A DNA stretch of 64,000 bases, from positions 744,001 to 808,000 of the forward strand of contig CAWCBE010000007.1 of NCBI GenBank assembly GCA_963793825.1. Direction: 5' to 3'. Made by a program: the position numbers and the translations under genes. Positions 7,000 to 14,984 of the stretch are shown here, in pieces; position 1 is the first letter of the stretch; each line of letters opens with the position of its first letter. This DNA comes from RYN-230 sp963793825. GTDB lineage: Bacteria > Actinomycetota > Actinomycetes > Streptosporangiales > Streptosporangiaceae. Under the pieces are notes generated by a model, which worked only from the letters and a program-made list of their open reading frames with translations, searched no databases and was not told the origin of the DNA.

Positions 7000-8407
7000 A
7001 TGACCGCCGGGCCCCGGACCGCCGCCGCGCCCGCTGGCTGGCCTGGCTCGGCGGCCTGGCCGCGCTTGCCCTGGTCGCATCCCTGGCCAGCGCGACCGGG
7101 GGCAGCCCGGCCGCGACCAGAGCGGCCCAGTCCAGAGCGGCCCGGCCGGCCGCCCCATCCATGTCGCCGTCTGGCTGCCCACCACCTGGAACGGCCGGTT
7201 CCAGGGGGTGGGCGGCGCGAGCTACTCGTGCGGGATCTTCTACGCCGGCGCGAAGGGGGCGTGGCCGTCCCTGCAGGAGGCGGTGAACAGCGGCTACGCG
7301 GCCGCGTCCACCGACTGCGGGGTCCCGCTGGCCGACCAGCAGGACGGCCGCTGGGCGCTGAACGCCAACCGGCAGCTCAACCGGCCGCTCATCAGGGACT
7401 TCAGCTCGGCCGGCATCCACGACATGAGCGTGGCCGGCCAGGCGGTGACCCGGGCCTATTACCCCGGTAAGCTGCGCTACTCCTACTTCAGGGGGTGCTC
7501 GACGGGTGGCCGCGAGGGGCTGATGGAGGCCCAGCGCTACCCGGACGACTACAACGGCATCGTGGCGGGCGCGCCCGCCATCAACTGGGCCCGGCTCCAG
7601 CAGGCCGGGATGTGGCCCATCCTGGTCATGACGCGGATGCACGACACCCTGCTCCGCTGCAAGGAGGACGCCTTCACCGCGGCGGTGGTGAAAGCGTGCG
7701 ACGCCCGGGACGGGGTCACGGACGGCATCATCAGCGACCCGGCCGGCTGCCGCTGGAACGCGGACAGGCTGATCGGCACGGTGACCCGTGCGGCACCCGG
7801 TCACCACCGGCGGCAAGTCGCTGTGGTACGGCCTGGAGCCCGGGGCCGCGCTGGCCGGGCTGGCCGGGAGCAGCCCGTTCTCCGTCGTACAGGGCTGGCT
7901 GGGCACCTGGCTGCTGCGCGACCCGGGCTGGGACTGGCCACCCTCAGCTACGCCCGGTTCGACCGGCTCTTCGCGCAGTCGGTGCGGCAGTTCTCGGCCA
8001 GCATCGCCACCGACAACCCCAACCTGCGCGCGTTCCGCCAGCACGGCGGCAAGCTGCTCATCTGGCACGGGCTGGCCGACGATGTGATCTTCCCGCCGGG
8101 CGGCATCCAGTACTACCAGCGTGTCGAGCGGGCCATCGGCGGCGCCGCGCCGACCCGCTCGTTCGCCCGGCTGTACCTGGCCCCCGGCGCGCAGCACTGG
8201 GCCAGCGCCGCGGGCCCGGAGCCGGACGACCCGCTGGCCGCCGTGGTGCGCTGGGTGGAGCACGGGCAGGCGCCCGTGTTGACCCTGGCCAGCTCGGCCA
8301 GGCTGTCCCGGCCGCTGTGCGCCTCGCCCCAGGTGGCGCGGTACGCCGGGCGCGGCATCACCAGCCTGGCCAGCAACTTCAGCTGCGCCGCGACGTTCAG
8401 CCGGTGA
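7000..8407 (+). pseudogene. tannase/feruloyl esterase family gene, frameshifted remnant
   Basis: Secreted ester hydrolase family (tannase/feruloyl esterase) in decay. A signal-peptide-like stretch RARWLAWLGGLAALALVASL is encoded near 7030-7090 in one frame with no start codon. The body begins near 7150 in another frame with IHVAVWLPTTWNGRFQGVGG, so the ~90 residues normally between them are gone. The nucleophile motif RGCSTGGREGL is intact (about 7490). Between ~7788 and ~7935 the proper sequence TGGKSLWYGLEPGA is in a third frame, then the original frame resumes with SYARFDRLF and the catalytic region IWHGLADDVIF. At least two frameshifts plus deletions make an active enzyme unlikely. The stop overlaps the convergent gene by 11 nt. 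Confidence 0.75.
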
Positions 8408-8846
8408 CGGGCTGGTCGGCGGCGGCCTGGCGGCTGAGCTGGCTCTCGTTCCGCGCGGCGCTCTCGAGCTGATCCAGCATCCCGATCATCAGGCCGCCCA
8501 GCCAGCCGAGCACGAGCGCGTAGTCGATGCGCAGCGCGGCGGCCTCGGGGACCGCCGTGTCCGGCCCCAGCAGCCCGGCCAGCTCATCGGCGAGCGCCGG
8601 GGACAGGCACTGGCCGAGTTCCGCGCTCACCCCGGTGAGCACCCGCCGCAGCCGGTCCCGGGCGGGCGGCGTCAGCCCTTCCGCGTGAGCCTCTCCCGCT
8701 GTCGCGTTCAGCAGTGCCCACAGGCGCAGGACCCGCCCGGCTGAGTCCACCCGGAACACCGGGCCCGCCCCCGGCCGGGAGAACAGCACGGCGACCTGGG
8801 GCACCGGGACACGCAGCGCCGGGTCGGCTGGGGGCCCTCCGGTCAT
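8397..8846 (-). CDS. Bpa/PafE-like (DUF2587) protein without the proteasome-docking tail
   Basis: Four-helix protein of 149 residues resembling the bacterial proteasome activator Bpa (PafE), which forms a ring on the 20S proteasome and feeds it substrates without ATP. Family-like segments include VLRLWALLNATAGEAHAEGL, ELGQCLSPALADELAGLL and the final helix LRIDYALVLGWLGGLMIGML. Genuine Bpa ends in GQYL, which docks to the proteasome; this protein ends QPVTG, so docking by the known mechanism is not expected. The ATG at 8846 has a strong AGGAGGTG site; the GTG at 8855 lies inside that site and is rejected. It follows the CBS-BON gene by 39 nt and is probably co-transcribed with it. Confidence 0.65.
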   Translation of the reverse strand: MTGGPPADPALRVPVPQVAVLFSRPGAGPVFRVDSAGRVLRLWALLNATAGEAHAEGLTPPARDRLRRVLTGVSAELGQCLSPALADELAGLLGPDTAVPEAAALRIDYALVLGWLGGLMIGMLDQLESAARNESQLSRQAAADQPVTG

Positions 8847-8885
8847 CTCGATCACCTCCTGTACCCGCGGCCGCTGGGCAGGCGT

Positions 8886-9575
8886 TCAGAAACCGCCTGC
8901 GGGCACTGCCGCCGGCGGCCGCCAGGAATCGTCCACGGCGAAGCCGAGCCCGGCGTTGACCGCGACCACCCCATCGACCGAGCAGGCCATCCGGATCGCG
9001 ATCGGGATCATGCTCTTGTTCTCCACCTCGCCGGCCAGTGTCACCATCCCGTCGGTCACCGTGACCTCCACCAGGGCGGTGTTGGTGCCCAGGTAGCCCG
9101 CGAACACGTCCCGCACTATCTCGTCCCTGATCTCGTCATCGGGGCGCAGGAAGACGCGCATCACGTCCCCGCGGCTGATGATGCCGGCCAGCTCCCCGTG
9201 CGCCCCGGTCACCACCAGGTGCCCGGATCCCGAGCGGTCCATCTCCCGGGCCGCCTGCACCACCGACGCATCCGCGCCGATCCCGGGGGCCGGGGACGTC
9301 ATCACATCCGCCGCGGCCAGGCCACGCGCCTTGGCCTGCGCCCGGCGGCGGCGCAGCCACGGCAGCCGGTCCGCGTCCGGATCGTCCTTGGCCTCTTCCT
9401 TGGCCAGCAGGTCGGCCTGGCGGACCAGCCCGGACACCCGGCCGGAGTGGCTGAGCACCGGCACGGCCCCCACATGCCGCCCGGCCAGGACCGCCGCGAG
9501 CTTCTTGAACGGGGTGTCTTCGGTGACGGTGACGACCTGGGGCGTCATCACGTCCTGCACGGTGCGACGAGACAT
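8886..9575 (-). CDS. CBS-pair plus BON domain protein
   Basis: Cytoplasmic protein of 229 residues. A first CBS motif follows the start (VQDVMTPQVVTVTEDTPFKK), a charged linker covers about residues 65-90, and a second CBS motif follows (ADVMTSPAPGIGADASVVQA, ending GIISRGDVMRVF). A BON domain comes last (about 150-215; VTVTDGMVTLAGEVENK). CBS pairs bind adenosyl nucleotides and BON domains bind lipid or protein surfaces; the combination is common in actinobacterial DosR-type regulons. The start ATG at 9575 has a GGAGGAGGG ribosome site. A consensus DevR-like box lies ~120 nt upstream. The Bpa-like gene follows on the same strand. Confidence 0.85.
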   Translation of the reverse strand: MSRRTVQDVMTPQVVTVTEDTPFKKLAAVLAGRHVGAVPVLSHSGRVSGLVRQADLLAKEEAKDDPDADRLPWLRRRRAQAKARGLAAADVMTSPAPGIGADASVVQAAREMDRSGSGHLVVTGAHGELAGIISRGDVMRVFLRPDDEIRDEIVRDVFAGYLGTNTALVEVTVTDGMVTLAGEVENKSMIPIAIRMACSVDGVVAVNAGLGFAVDDSWRPPAAVPAGGF

Positions 9576-9693
9576 CGGACCCTCCTCCAACACGTCCGGG
9601 CGCGAGCGGGGCGGCCCTGTCCGTGCCTGGGCATCCAGGTCAAGCGGACCACATCCCCCGGCGGGCCGGGCAGAGCCCGAATTCCCCGATCCA

Positions 9694-9707
9694 GGGACAA
9701 AGGTCCC
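9694..9707. promoter_or_regulatory. DevR/DosR-like box upstream of the CBS-BON gene
   Basis: GGGACAAAGGTCCC matches both half-sites of the Dos box GGGAC-N4-GTCCC. It lies in the 320-nt divergent spacer between the CBS-BON gene and the P-type ATPase remnant, so it could have served both. Confidence 0.55.
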
Positions 9708-9733
9708 GGGCCGGCCGGCGGCCGCCCGGGCTC

Positions 9734-9797
9734 GGTGACCGTCCACCCGGCCCGGCGGCCACCCGGGCACGGTGACCGTCCACCCGGCCCGGCGGCC
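9734..9797. repeat. 27-bp direct repeat, two copies
   Basis: A 27-bp segment starting GGTGACCGTCCACCCGGCCC occurs at 9734-9760 and again at 9771-9797, 37 bp apart start to start, within the divergent spacer. No function is evident; it may be a slippage duplication. Confidence 0.7.
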
Positions 9798-9830
9798 GCC
9801 CCGGCCGGTTACCTTCCGCCCCGCCCGGCC

Positions 9831-9844
9831 CGACCTTGGTCCCT
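9831..9844. promoter_or_regulatory. weaker DevR-like box before the P-type ATPase remnant
   Basis: CCGACCTTGGTCCC keeps the GTCCC half-site and 4-nt spacer of the Dos box with two mismatches in the other half. It ends about 50 nt before the ATG at 9896. Confidence 0.35.
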
Positions 9845-9895
9845 GGCCGGGCCGCCACTACCGGCGTGCAGTAGGAGGGAGGCGAGGAGCACCGC

Positions 9896-11481
9896 ATGAG
9901 CCTGGCGCCGCACCGCCAGCCGGCGGGCCGGGACGGGGCGGCCGCCGATCCGCTGGAGCCGCTGGCCCAGTTGTTCCGCGACCTGCGCACGTCCGCTGGC
10001 GGGCTGTCCAGCCGGGAGGCGGCACGGCGGCTCCAGGTGTCCGGGCCGAACGAGCTGTCCCGGCGCGGGGGCCGCCGCTGGCCGGGCGAGCTGGCCCGGC
10101 AGTTCACCCAGCCGCTGGCCATGCTGCTGACCCTGGCCGCGGTCCTGGCCTGGGCCAGCGGGACGCCGCGGCTGGCGGTCGCCATCGTTGTCGGGATCGT
10201 GCTCAACGCCGGCTTCGCATTTGCCGAGGAAATGCAGGCCGGGAAGGCGGTCGAGGCGCTGGCGGCCTTCCTGCCGGAACACGCCACCGTAATCCGTGAC
10301 GGCACCCGCCAGCCGATCGAGGCCCGGCTGCTGGTGCCGGGGGACGCCCTGATGGTCGAGGAAGGAGAGCGCATCTGCGCGGACGCCAGGCTGATGACCG
10401 GCACCGTGGAGGTGGACATGTCCACGCTGACCGGCGAGTCGGTGCCGGTCACCCGCTCAGCCGGGCCGCCTGACCCGGCCGTCCCGCTGCTGCACGCGGC
10501 GGACGTCGTGTTCAGCGGCACCGTCTGCACTGGCGGGGAGGCGCAGGCCCTGGTCACGGCGACCGGGATGCGCACCGAGCTGGGCCGCATCGCCCCGCTC
10601 ACCCAGCAGACCGGCTCGGCCGAGAGTCCGCTGGAGCACCAGGTGCGCCGGGCCACCTGGCTGATCACCTTCGTCGCCGTCGGGGCCGGCCTCGCGTTCC
10701 TGCCGATGGGCCTGGCCGCCGGGCTGGGGGTGGCCGCCGCGGCCAGCTTCGCGATCGGGCTGCTGGTGGCCAACGTCCCGGAAGGCCTGCTGCCCACGAT
10801 CACCCTGGCGCTGGCCGTCGGGGTCCGCGAGATGGCCCGGCGCGGCGCCCTGGTCAAACGACTCAGCGCGGTGGAGACCCTGGGGTCCACGTCCGTGATC
10901 TGCACGGACAAGACCGGCACGCTGACCGAGAACCGGATGCGCGTCACCACGATCTGGACGCCGGACCGGGAGGTTCGCATCGGCAGCGGCGGCCGGCGGA
11001 TCACCGGCACCGCTTCCCGGATCACCGGCACCGCTTCCCGGATCACCGGCACCGCTTCCCGGATCACCGGCACCGCTTCCCGGATCACCGGCACCGCTTC
11101 CCGGATCACCGGCACCGCTTCCCGGATCACCGGCACCGCTTCCCGGATCACCGGCACCGCTTCCCGGATCACCGGCGCCGCTTCCCGGATCACCGGCGCC
11201 GCTTCCCGGATCACCGGTGCCGGCCGCCGCGGGCGACCGCCTGCTGCTCGGCCCGTTCGCCGTGACCGCGGCCGCGTGCAGCAACGCGGACCTGCGGGAC
11301 GGGACCGGAGGGGCGGCCGGTGACCCCACCGAACTGGCCCTGCTCCGGCTGGCGGCCGGCTGCGGCCAGGATGTGTCCCTCGCTTCCCGGCAGGCGGGCC
11401 GCCGCCAGCTGTTCCGCTTCGACCCGCGGCTCAAGCTGATGACCACGGTGGACGAAGACGGCGGCGGCCTGGTGATGGCAG
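9896..11481 (+). pseudogene. P-type cation ATPase, truncated and frameshifted
   Basis: The first ~360 residues are a good P2-type cation pump: N-terminal domain, actuator motif MSTLTGESVPVT, TM4 motif NVPEGLLPTITL and phosphorylation site CTDKTGTLTENRM. Soon after the P motif the frame enters eleven copies of a 7-residue repeat (RITGTAS type) and then runs out of frame. The nucleotide-binding-domain sequence resumes in another frame from ~11217 (VTAAACSNADLRD, then GDPTELALL and FRFDPRLKLMTTVDE) and stops near 11480. TM5 onward is missing and is replaced by a hydrolase tail. The ribosome site GGAGGGAGGCGAGGAG precedes the ATG. It may still produce a membrane fragment but cannot be a working pump. 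Confidence 0.8.
10997..11221 (+). repeat. 21-bp tandem repeat (minisatellite), about 10.7 copies
   Basis: Eleven head-to-tail units of 21 bp start at 10997 and recur exactly every 21 bp. The first eight encode RITGTAS, two encode RITGAAS, and the last is partial (RITGAG). The copies are almost identical, so the expansion is recent. The unit length preserves frame; the actual frame break lies just after the last copy. No spacer diversity, so not a CRISPR array. Confidence 0.95.
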
Positions 11482-11793
11482 GCCGGCGTGCGCGAGCGGA
11501 GCAGCATGCCCGCGCTGGCCGGCGAGCTCCAGCACGGCGGGAAGGTACCTGACGTGCCGGTGATCGTGCTCGCCGCCGTGGGCGTCGATCCTGGCCTGCG
11601 GCTGCTGATGGGCGGCGGTGCGCTGCGCGAGATGACCGAGGGCCAGCGCCGCATGCACCCGGCGCTGGCCGGCTCGGTCACCCGCGGGGAGCTGCGCGTC
11701 TTTGACGACGCCCGGCACAGCACGATCACCACCGACCGCCCGGAGGCCGTCATCCAGGCCGTCCGCGACCTGGCAGGCCTGGCCCGCGGCTAG
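11482..11793 (+). pseudogene. C-terminal remnant of an alpha/beta hydrolase
   Basis: In a third frame right after the ATPase remnant come ~100 residues ending at 11793. They include VPDVPVIVLAAVGVDPGLRL, MHPALAGSVTRGELRVFDDA and RHSTITTDRPEAVIQAVRDL. This matches the last strand-helix unit of alpha/beta hydrolases, with the catalytic acid and His region, although His is followed by ST rather than the usual GH context. The nucleophile half of the enzyme is missing. A GTG at 11488 could start translation but no ribosome site is seen. The fusion with the ATPase fragment marks a deletion junction. Confidence 0.55.
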
Positions 11794-11808
11794 CCAGCCG
11801 CCTCCTTC

Positions 11809-12678
11809 TCACCGGCCGGCCGCGGGCACCCGGCCGTCCACGGCGGTGAAGGCGATGGTCTGAGTCCACCACGCCGGATCGGCGCACCGGGTGAGGAACA
11901 GGTCGATGGACCTGTCGTCCAGGTGCCCGGAAGCCACCAGGCGGCCCCGCACCTCGGCCACCGTCAGCTGCCAGTACCGGGCCCACCCGGAACCGCCGTG
12001 GTAGAGCGCCGTCTCGGCCGTGGCGGTGACATCCTCCGCGCCCAGCCGGGACAGCATCGGCGGCAGCCGGCGGCCGAGGAAGTAGTCGATTCCCTGGTCA
12101 TCCGCCCAGGCCAGCCAGCCATCCCAGAACGCCCGGACCTCGGGCGGCTCGGCGATGCTCACCGGCAGGAAATCCGGCTCGACGAGCAGGATTCGGCCGC
12201 CGGGCCGCGCGCTGGCCAGCATGTTCCGCACCGCGGTCTCGGCGCTGCGGACGTGGTGCAGGACGGCACGCGCGGTGACCACGTCGTAGTTCCCCGGCGC
12301 CACGGGCCCGGCGAGGATATCCGCCTGGCGGAGCTCAAGCCCGGGTACGGGCGCGCTGGCCAGGGACAGGTCGAGATCGACCGCCACCGCCCGCCCGGGG
12401 GAGATCTGGCCGGCCAGCCAGGCGGAGATGGAGCCGTTGCCGCAGCCGACTTCGAGCGTCCGCACGCCCGGCCCGGCGCCCAGCCGGGCCAGATGGCGGC
12501 GGTGCATCGGGTCGAGCAGCCGCGACATCAGGGCGAGCCGCTGGCGCTCGCCCTCCTGGTGATGATCAAGGACGTATTCTGGCACGCTGCCCCAGCCCTG
12601 CTCCGGTGACGAGTCCCGGTCCGCCTCTGCCGAGGCGGACCACCTACGTCCGGCATTCCCGGCAGTACGGAACGCCAC
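11809..12678 (-). CDS. class I SAM-dependent methyltransferase
   Basis: A 289-residue enzyme with the SAM-binding motif TLEVGCGNGSISAWLAGQI, acidic loop VAVDLDLSLA, motif II region GNYDVVTARAVLHHVRSAET and RPGGRILLVEPDF. The substrate is not recognisable; the C-terminal ~100 residues (WDGWLAWADDQGIDYFLGRR) resemble small-molecule methyltransferases of secondary metabolism. The start is taken as the ATG at 12678, but the first ~30 residues are low-complexity, so a downstream GTG (at SVPEYVLDHH) is possible. The neighbour upstream is an alpha/beta hydrolase on the same strand, 87 nt away. Confidence 0.8.
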   Translation of the reverse strand: MAFRTAGNAGRRWSASAEADRDSSPEQGWGSVPEYVLDHHQEGERQRLALMSRLLDPMHRRHLARLGAGPGVRTLEVGCGNGSISAWLAGQISPGRAVAVDLDLSLASAPVPGLELRQADILAGPVAPGNYDVVTARAVLHHVRSAETAVRNMLASARPGGRILLVEPDFLPVSIAEPPEVRAFWDGWLAWADDQGIDYFLGRRLPPMLSRLGAEDVTATAETALYHGGSGWARYWQLTVAEVRGRLVASGHLDDRSIDLFLTRCADPAWWTQTIAFTAVDGRVPAAGR

Positions 12679-12765
12679 TCCTCGGGCACGTCGCTGGCCG
12701 CCCGGGGCCGCTGGCCGCCCGCCGGGCCCGCACTGGACGCGCCGGCCGGCAGGCGGTCCGCCGGG

Positions 12766-13578
12766 CTAGCCGGCCCCTGAGTGCCGCTGCAGGAAGTCCA
12801 GCGTCCGGTGATTGAACTCCTCGACGTTCTCGTAGATCGGGGCGTGCGCGCAGTCCTCGAACACCGTGAGCTCACCGTGCGGGATGGCCTGGGTGAGCGG
12901 GCCCGCGAACCGGGTGGACGTCACCCTGTCGTACTGCCCGAACGTGATCAGGGCCGGGGCCTGGATGGAGCCCAGCACCGCCCGGGCATCGTGGGCCAGG
13001 ACCGCCTGGGACTGGCGGAGGAACGCGTCCACCGGCGGCATCGGGCGGCCGCGGACGAAGTCGGCGAGCGAGTCGATGTACTCGGGCCGGGCCGCGTACA
13101 GCTCCGGGGTGAAGCACCACGGGAAGATGCCCTTGATCACCATGTCGGTCACGCTGCCCAGGCCCTGCGCTATCACCTGCCAGCCCTCCACGACCACCTT
13201 CAGAAAGGGGTCAGTAGCCGGCCAGGCGCTGTGCAGCGACAGGGACCTCACCCGGGCCGGGTATTTAGCCGCCAGCCACATCCCGGTCGCCGCGCCCAGC
13301 GACAGGCCCGCGACATGAGCCCGGTCCACGCTGGTGGCCTGCATGAACCCGGCGATGTCGTCGGCGAGCAACTCGGTGCTGTACGCCCCTTCCGGCTTGG
13401 CCGACCGGCCCGCACCCCGCAGATCCACCGTGAAGCAGGTGAAGTGCTTGGCGTACTCGGCGACCTGGAAGGCATAGCAGGCCTGGTCGGCCGCCAGGTA
13501 AGGGATCAGGACGATGGGCTCGCCCTCCCCCTGGACCTCGTAGTAGATGTCGATTCCGTTCGCCTGCACCACCGGCAC
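12766..13578 (-). CDS. alpha/beta hydrolase
   Basis: Single-domain hydrolase of ~270 residues. The nucleophile elbow is AHVAGLSLGAATGM, the catalytic acid region ALITFGQYDRVTS, and the catalytic His lies in FEDCAHAPIYEN. The strand TCFTVDLRGAGRSAKPEGAY precedes the lid. Fold level is clear but the substrate is not. The GTG at 13578 is preferred because GAGGAGGGG lies six bases upstream and the protein then begins VPVVQANGIDIYYEVQGEGE; an ATG at 13614 would add 12 residues. It is divergent from the MmgE/PrpD operon across a 200-nt spacer and may serve the same pathway. Confidence 0.85.
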   Translation of the reverse strand: MPVVQANGIDIYYEVQGEGEPIVLIPYLAADQACYAFQVAEYAKHFTCFTVDLRGAGRSAKPEGAYSTELLADDIAGFMQATSVDRAHVAGLSLGAATGMWLAAKYPARVRSLSLHSAWPATDPFLKVVVEGWQVIAQGLGSVTDMVIKGIFPWCFTPELYAARPEYIDSLADFVRGRPMPPVDAFLRQSQAVLAHDARAVLGSIQAPALITFGQYDRVTSTRFAGPLTQAIPHGELTVFEDCAHAPIYENVEEFNHRTLDFLQRHSGAG

Positions 13579-13778
13579 GGTGATCCCCTCCTCGCCCTCG
13601 GCGGCGGCCCTCATCGCCCGCCCCTCCGCCGATCTTGCTCCGAGTGGCTGCGGCGCGCCAGTCAGGCGGCGCAGGCGGAGGCCGGGACGGCCGGTGGCCG
13701 GGTTGACGGAGCTCCGGCCGCGGGCATGACTGAAGAGGCCATGCATAGTAGGCAGGGACGTCGGCGAAGTGGGAGTTC

Positions 13779-14984
13779 ATGACATCTGTTGCCGTGGCGC
13801 TGGCCCGGTGGGCCTGCGACCTGAGGCCGGCCGCCGGGGACGTCGCGCTGGCCCGGCGGTCGCTGCTGGACACGGTGGCCGTCGCGATCGCGGCCCGGGA
13901 CCATCCGGTCACGCACCTGGCCGGCGGCCTGTCCGAGGGCGCCCGCTGGGCGGTGGCCGGGCACGTGCTGGACTACGACGACCTGCACATGGCGTTGACC
14001 ACGCACATCAGCGCGGTGTGCGTGCCCGCCGCGCTGGCCACCGGCGGCGGGGCCCGCGCCTACCTGGCCGCCGCCGGGGTGATGGCGCGGCTCGGCACCG
14101 CACTCGGCTGGCCGCACTACTCGGCGGGCTGGCACGCCACCTGCACCGCCGGGGCCCCGGCCGCGGCCGCCGGGGCGGCGGTGGCGCTGGGGCTGCCCGC
14201 CGGTCCGGTCGCCACGGCCATGGCGCTGGCCGTGCCCGGGGCGGGCGGTGTGCAGCGCGCGTTCGGCACGGACGCCAAGTCGCTGCAGGTGGGCTTCGCC
14301 GTGGAGACCGGGATCCGGGCCGCCCGGCTGGCCGCGGCCGGGGCGCAGGCCGACCCGGCCGCGCTGGATGACTGGCTCGCCCTGATCGGCGGGAACCCGG
14401 CCGCGGTTGACGCCGGCGGCCCGGCGGTGCCCGGCGGGCTGGCCGTCAAGATGTACCCGTGCTGCTATGCGCTGCAGCGGCCGATCAGCGCGCTGGCCGG
14501 CCTGGCCCGCGCCGGCCTGGACCCGGCCCAGGTGCGCCGGATCGTGGTGTCCACCCCGGAGGCCACGGTGGTGCCGCTGATCCATCACCGCCCGGAGACG
14601 GGGCTGCAGGGCAAGTTCAGCCTGGAGTACGCGGCCGCGGCCGCGCTACTGGACGGCCATCCGGGGTTCGCCAGCTTCACCGACGCGGCCGTGTGCCGCC
14701 CGGCGGCCCGCAGGCTGGCCGGCCTGGTGGAGACCGAGCTGGCCCCGGGCGGCAGCTGGCTGCTCGACGGTGAGCTGCGGGCGCAAGTGCACCTCGCCGA
14801 CAGGACCGTGCGGCGGGTCAGCCAGCAGTTCCCGCCCGGCTCCCCCGGCTGCCCGCCCACCGGCGGCCAGCTGGACGCCAAGCTGGCCGACTGCCTGGCC
14901 GGGTCCGGCGCCAGCGCCGCCGGGTGGACCTGGGACAACGCCGCCGACGTGCTGCGCAAGGAGATCCGCCGATGCCGGAGCTGA
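13779..14984 (+). CDS. MmgE/PrpD family protein
   Basis: Member of the MmgE/PrpD fold (2-methylcitrate dehydratase, cis-aconitate decarboxylase and relatives), 401 residues, slightly shorter than the usual ~450. Family segments visible: DTVAVAIAARDHPVTHLAGG, AGHVLDYDDLHMA (with the conserved acidic pair), GWHATCTAGAPAAAA, KSLQVGFAVETGIRAARLA and KMYPCCYALQRPISAL. The reaction is not determined; family members add or remove water, or decarboxylate tricarboxylate-like acids. A GTGGGAG ribosome site precedes the ATG. Its last 13 nt overlap the next gene, so translation is coupled with the acyl-CoA dehydrogenase and CoA-transferase. Confidence 0.85.
   Translation: MTSVAVALARWACDLRPAAGDVALARRSLLDTVAVAIAARDHPVTHLAGGLSEGARWAVAGHVLDYDDLHMALTTHISAVCVPAALATGGGARAYLAAAGVMARLGTALGWPHYSAGWHATCTAGAPAAAAGAAVALGLPAGPVATAMALAVPGAGGVQRAFGTDAKSLQVGFAVETGIRAARLAAAGAQADPAALDDWLALIGGNPAAVDAGGPAVPGGLAVKMYPCCYALQRPISALAGLARAGLDPAQVRRIVVSTPEATVVPLIHHRPETGLQGKFSLEYAAAAALLDGHPGFASFTDAAVCRPAARRLAGLVETELAPGGSWLLDGELRAQVHLADRTVRRVSQQFPPGSPGCPPTGGQLDAKLADCLAGSGASAAGWTWDNAADVLRKEIRRCRS

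Noticed and set aside
6038..8263. A 741-codon leftward frame ending with the GNAT protein
   Set aside because: The GNAT domain starts at residue VALSDGRRVRIRALG (6817). Upstream residues are antisense to the tannase remnant and low in complexity.
9640..11214. A leftward frame of repeated VIREAVP units opposite the ATPase
   Set aside because: It is the antisense reading of the 21-bp minisatellite; the sense strand carries the ATPase motifs.
10997..11221. CRISPR array
   Set aside because: Units are contiguous 21-mers with no unique spacers and lie in a coding frame.
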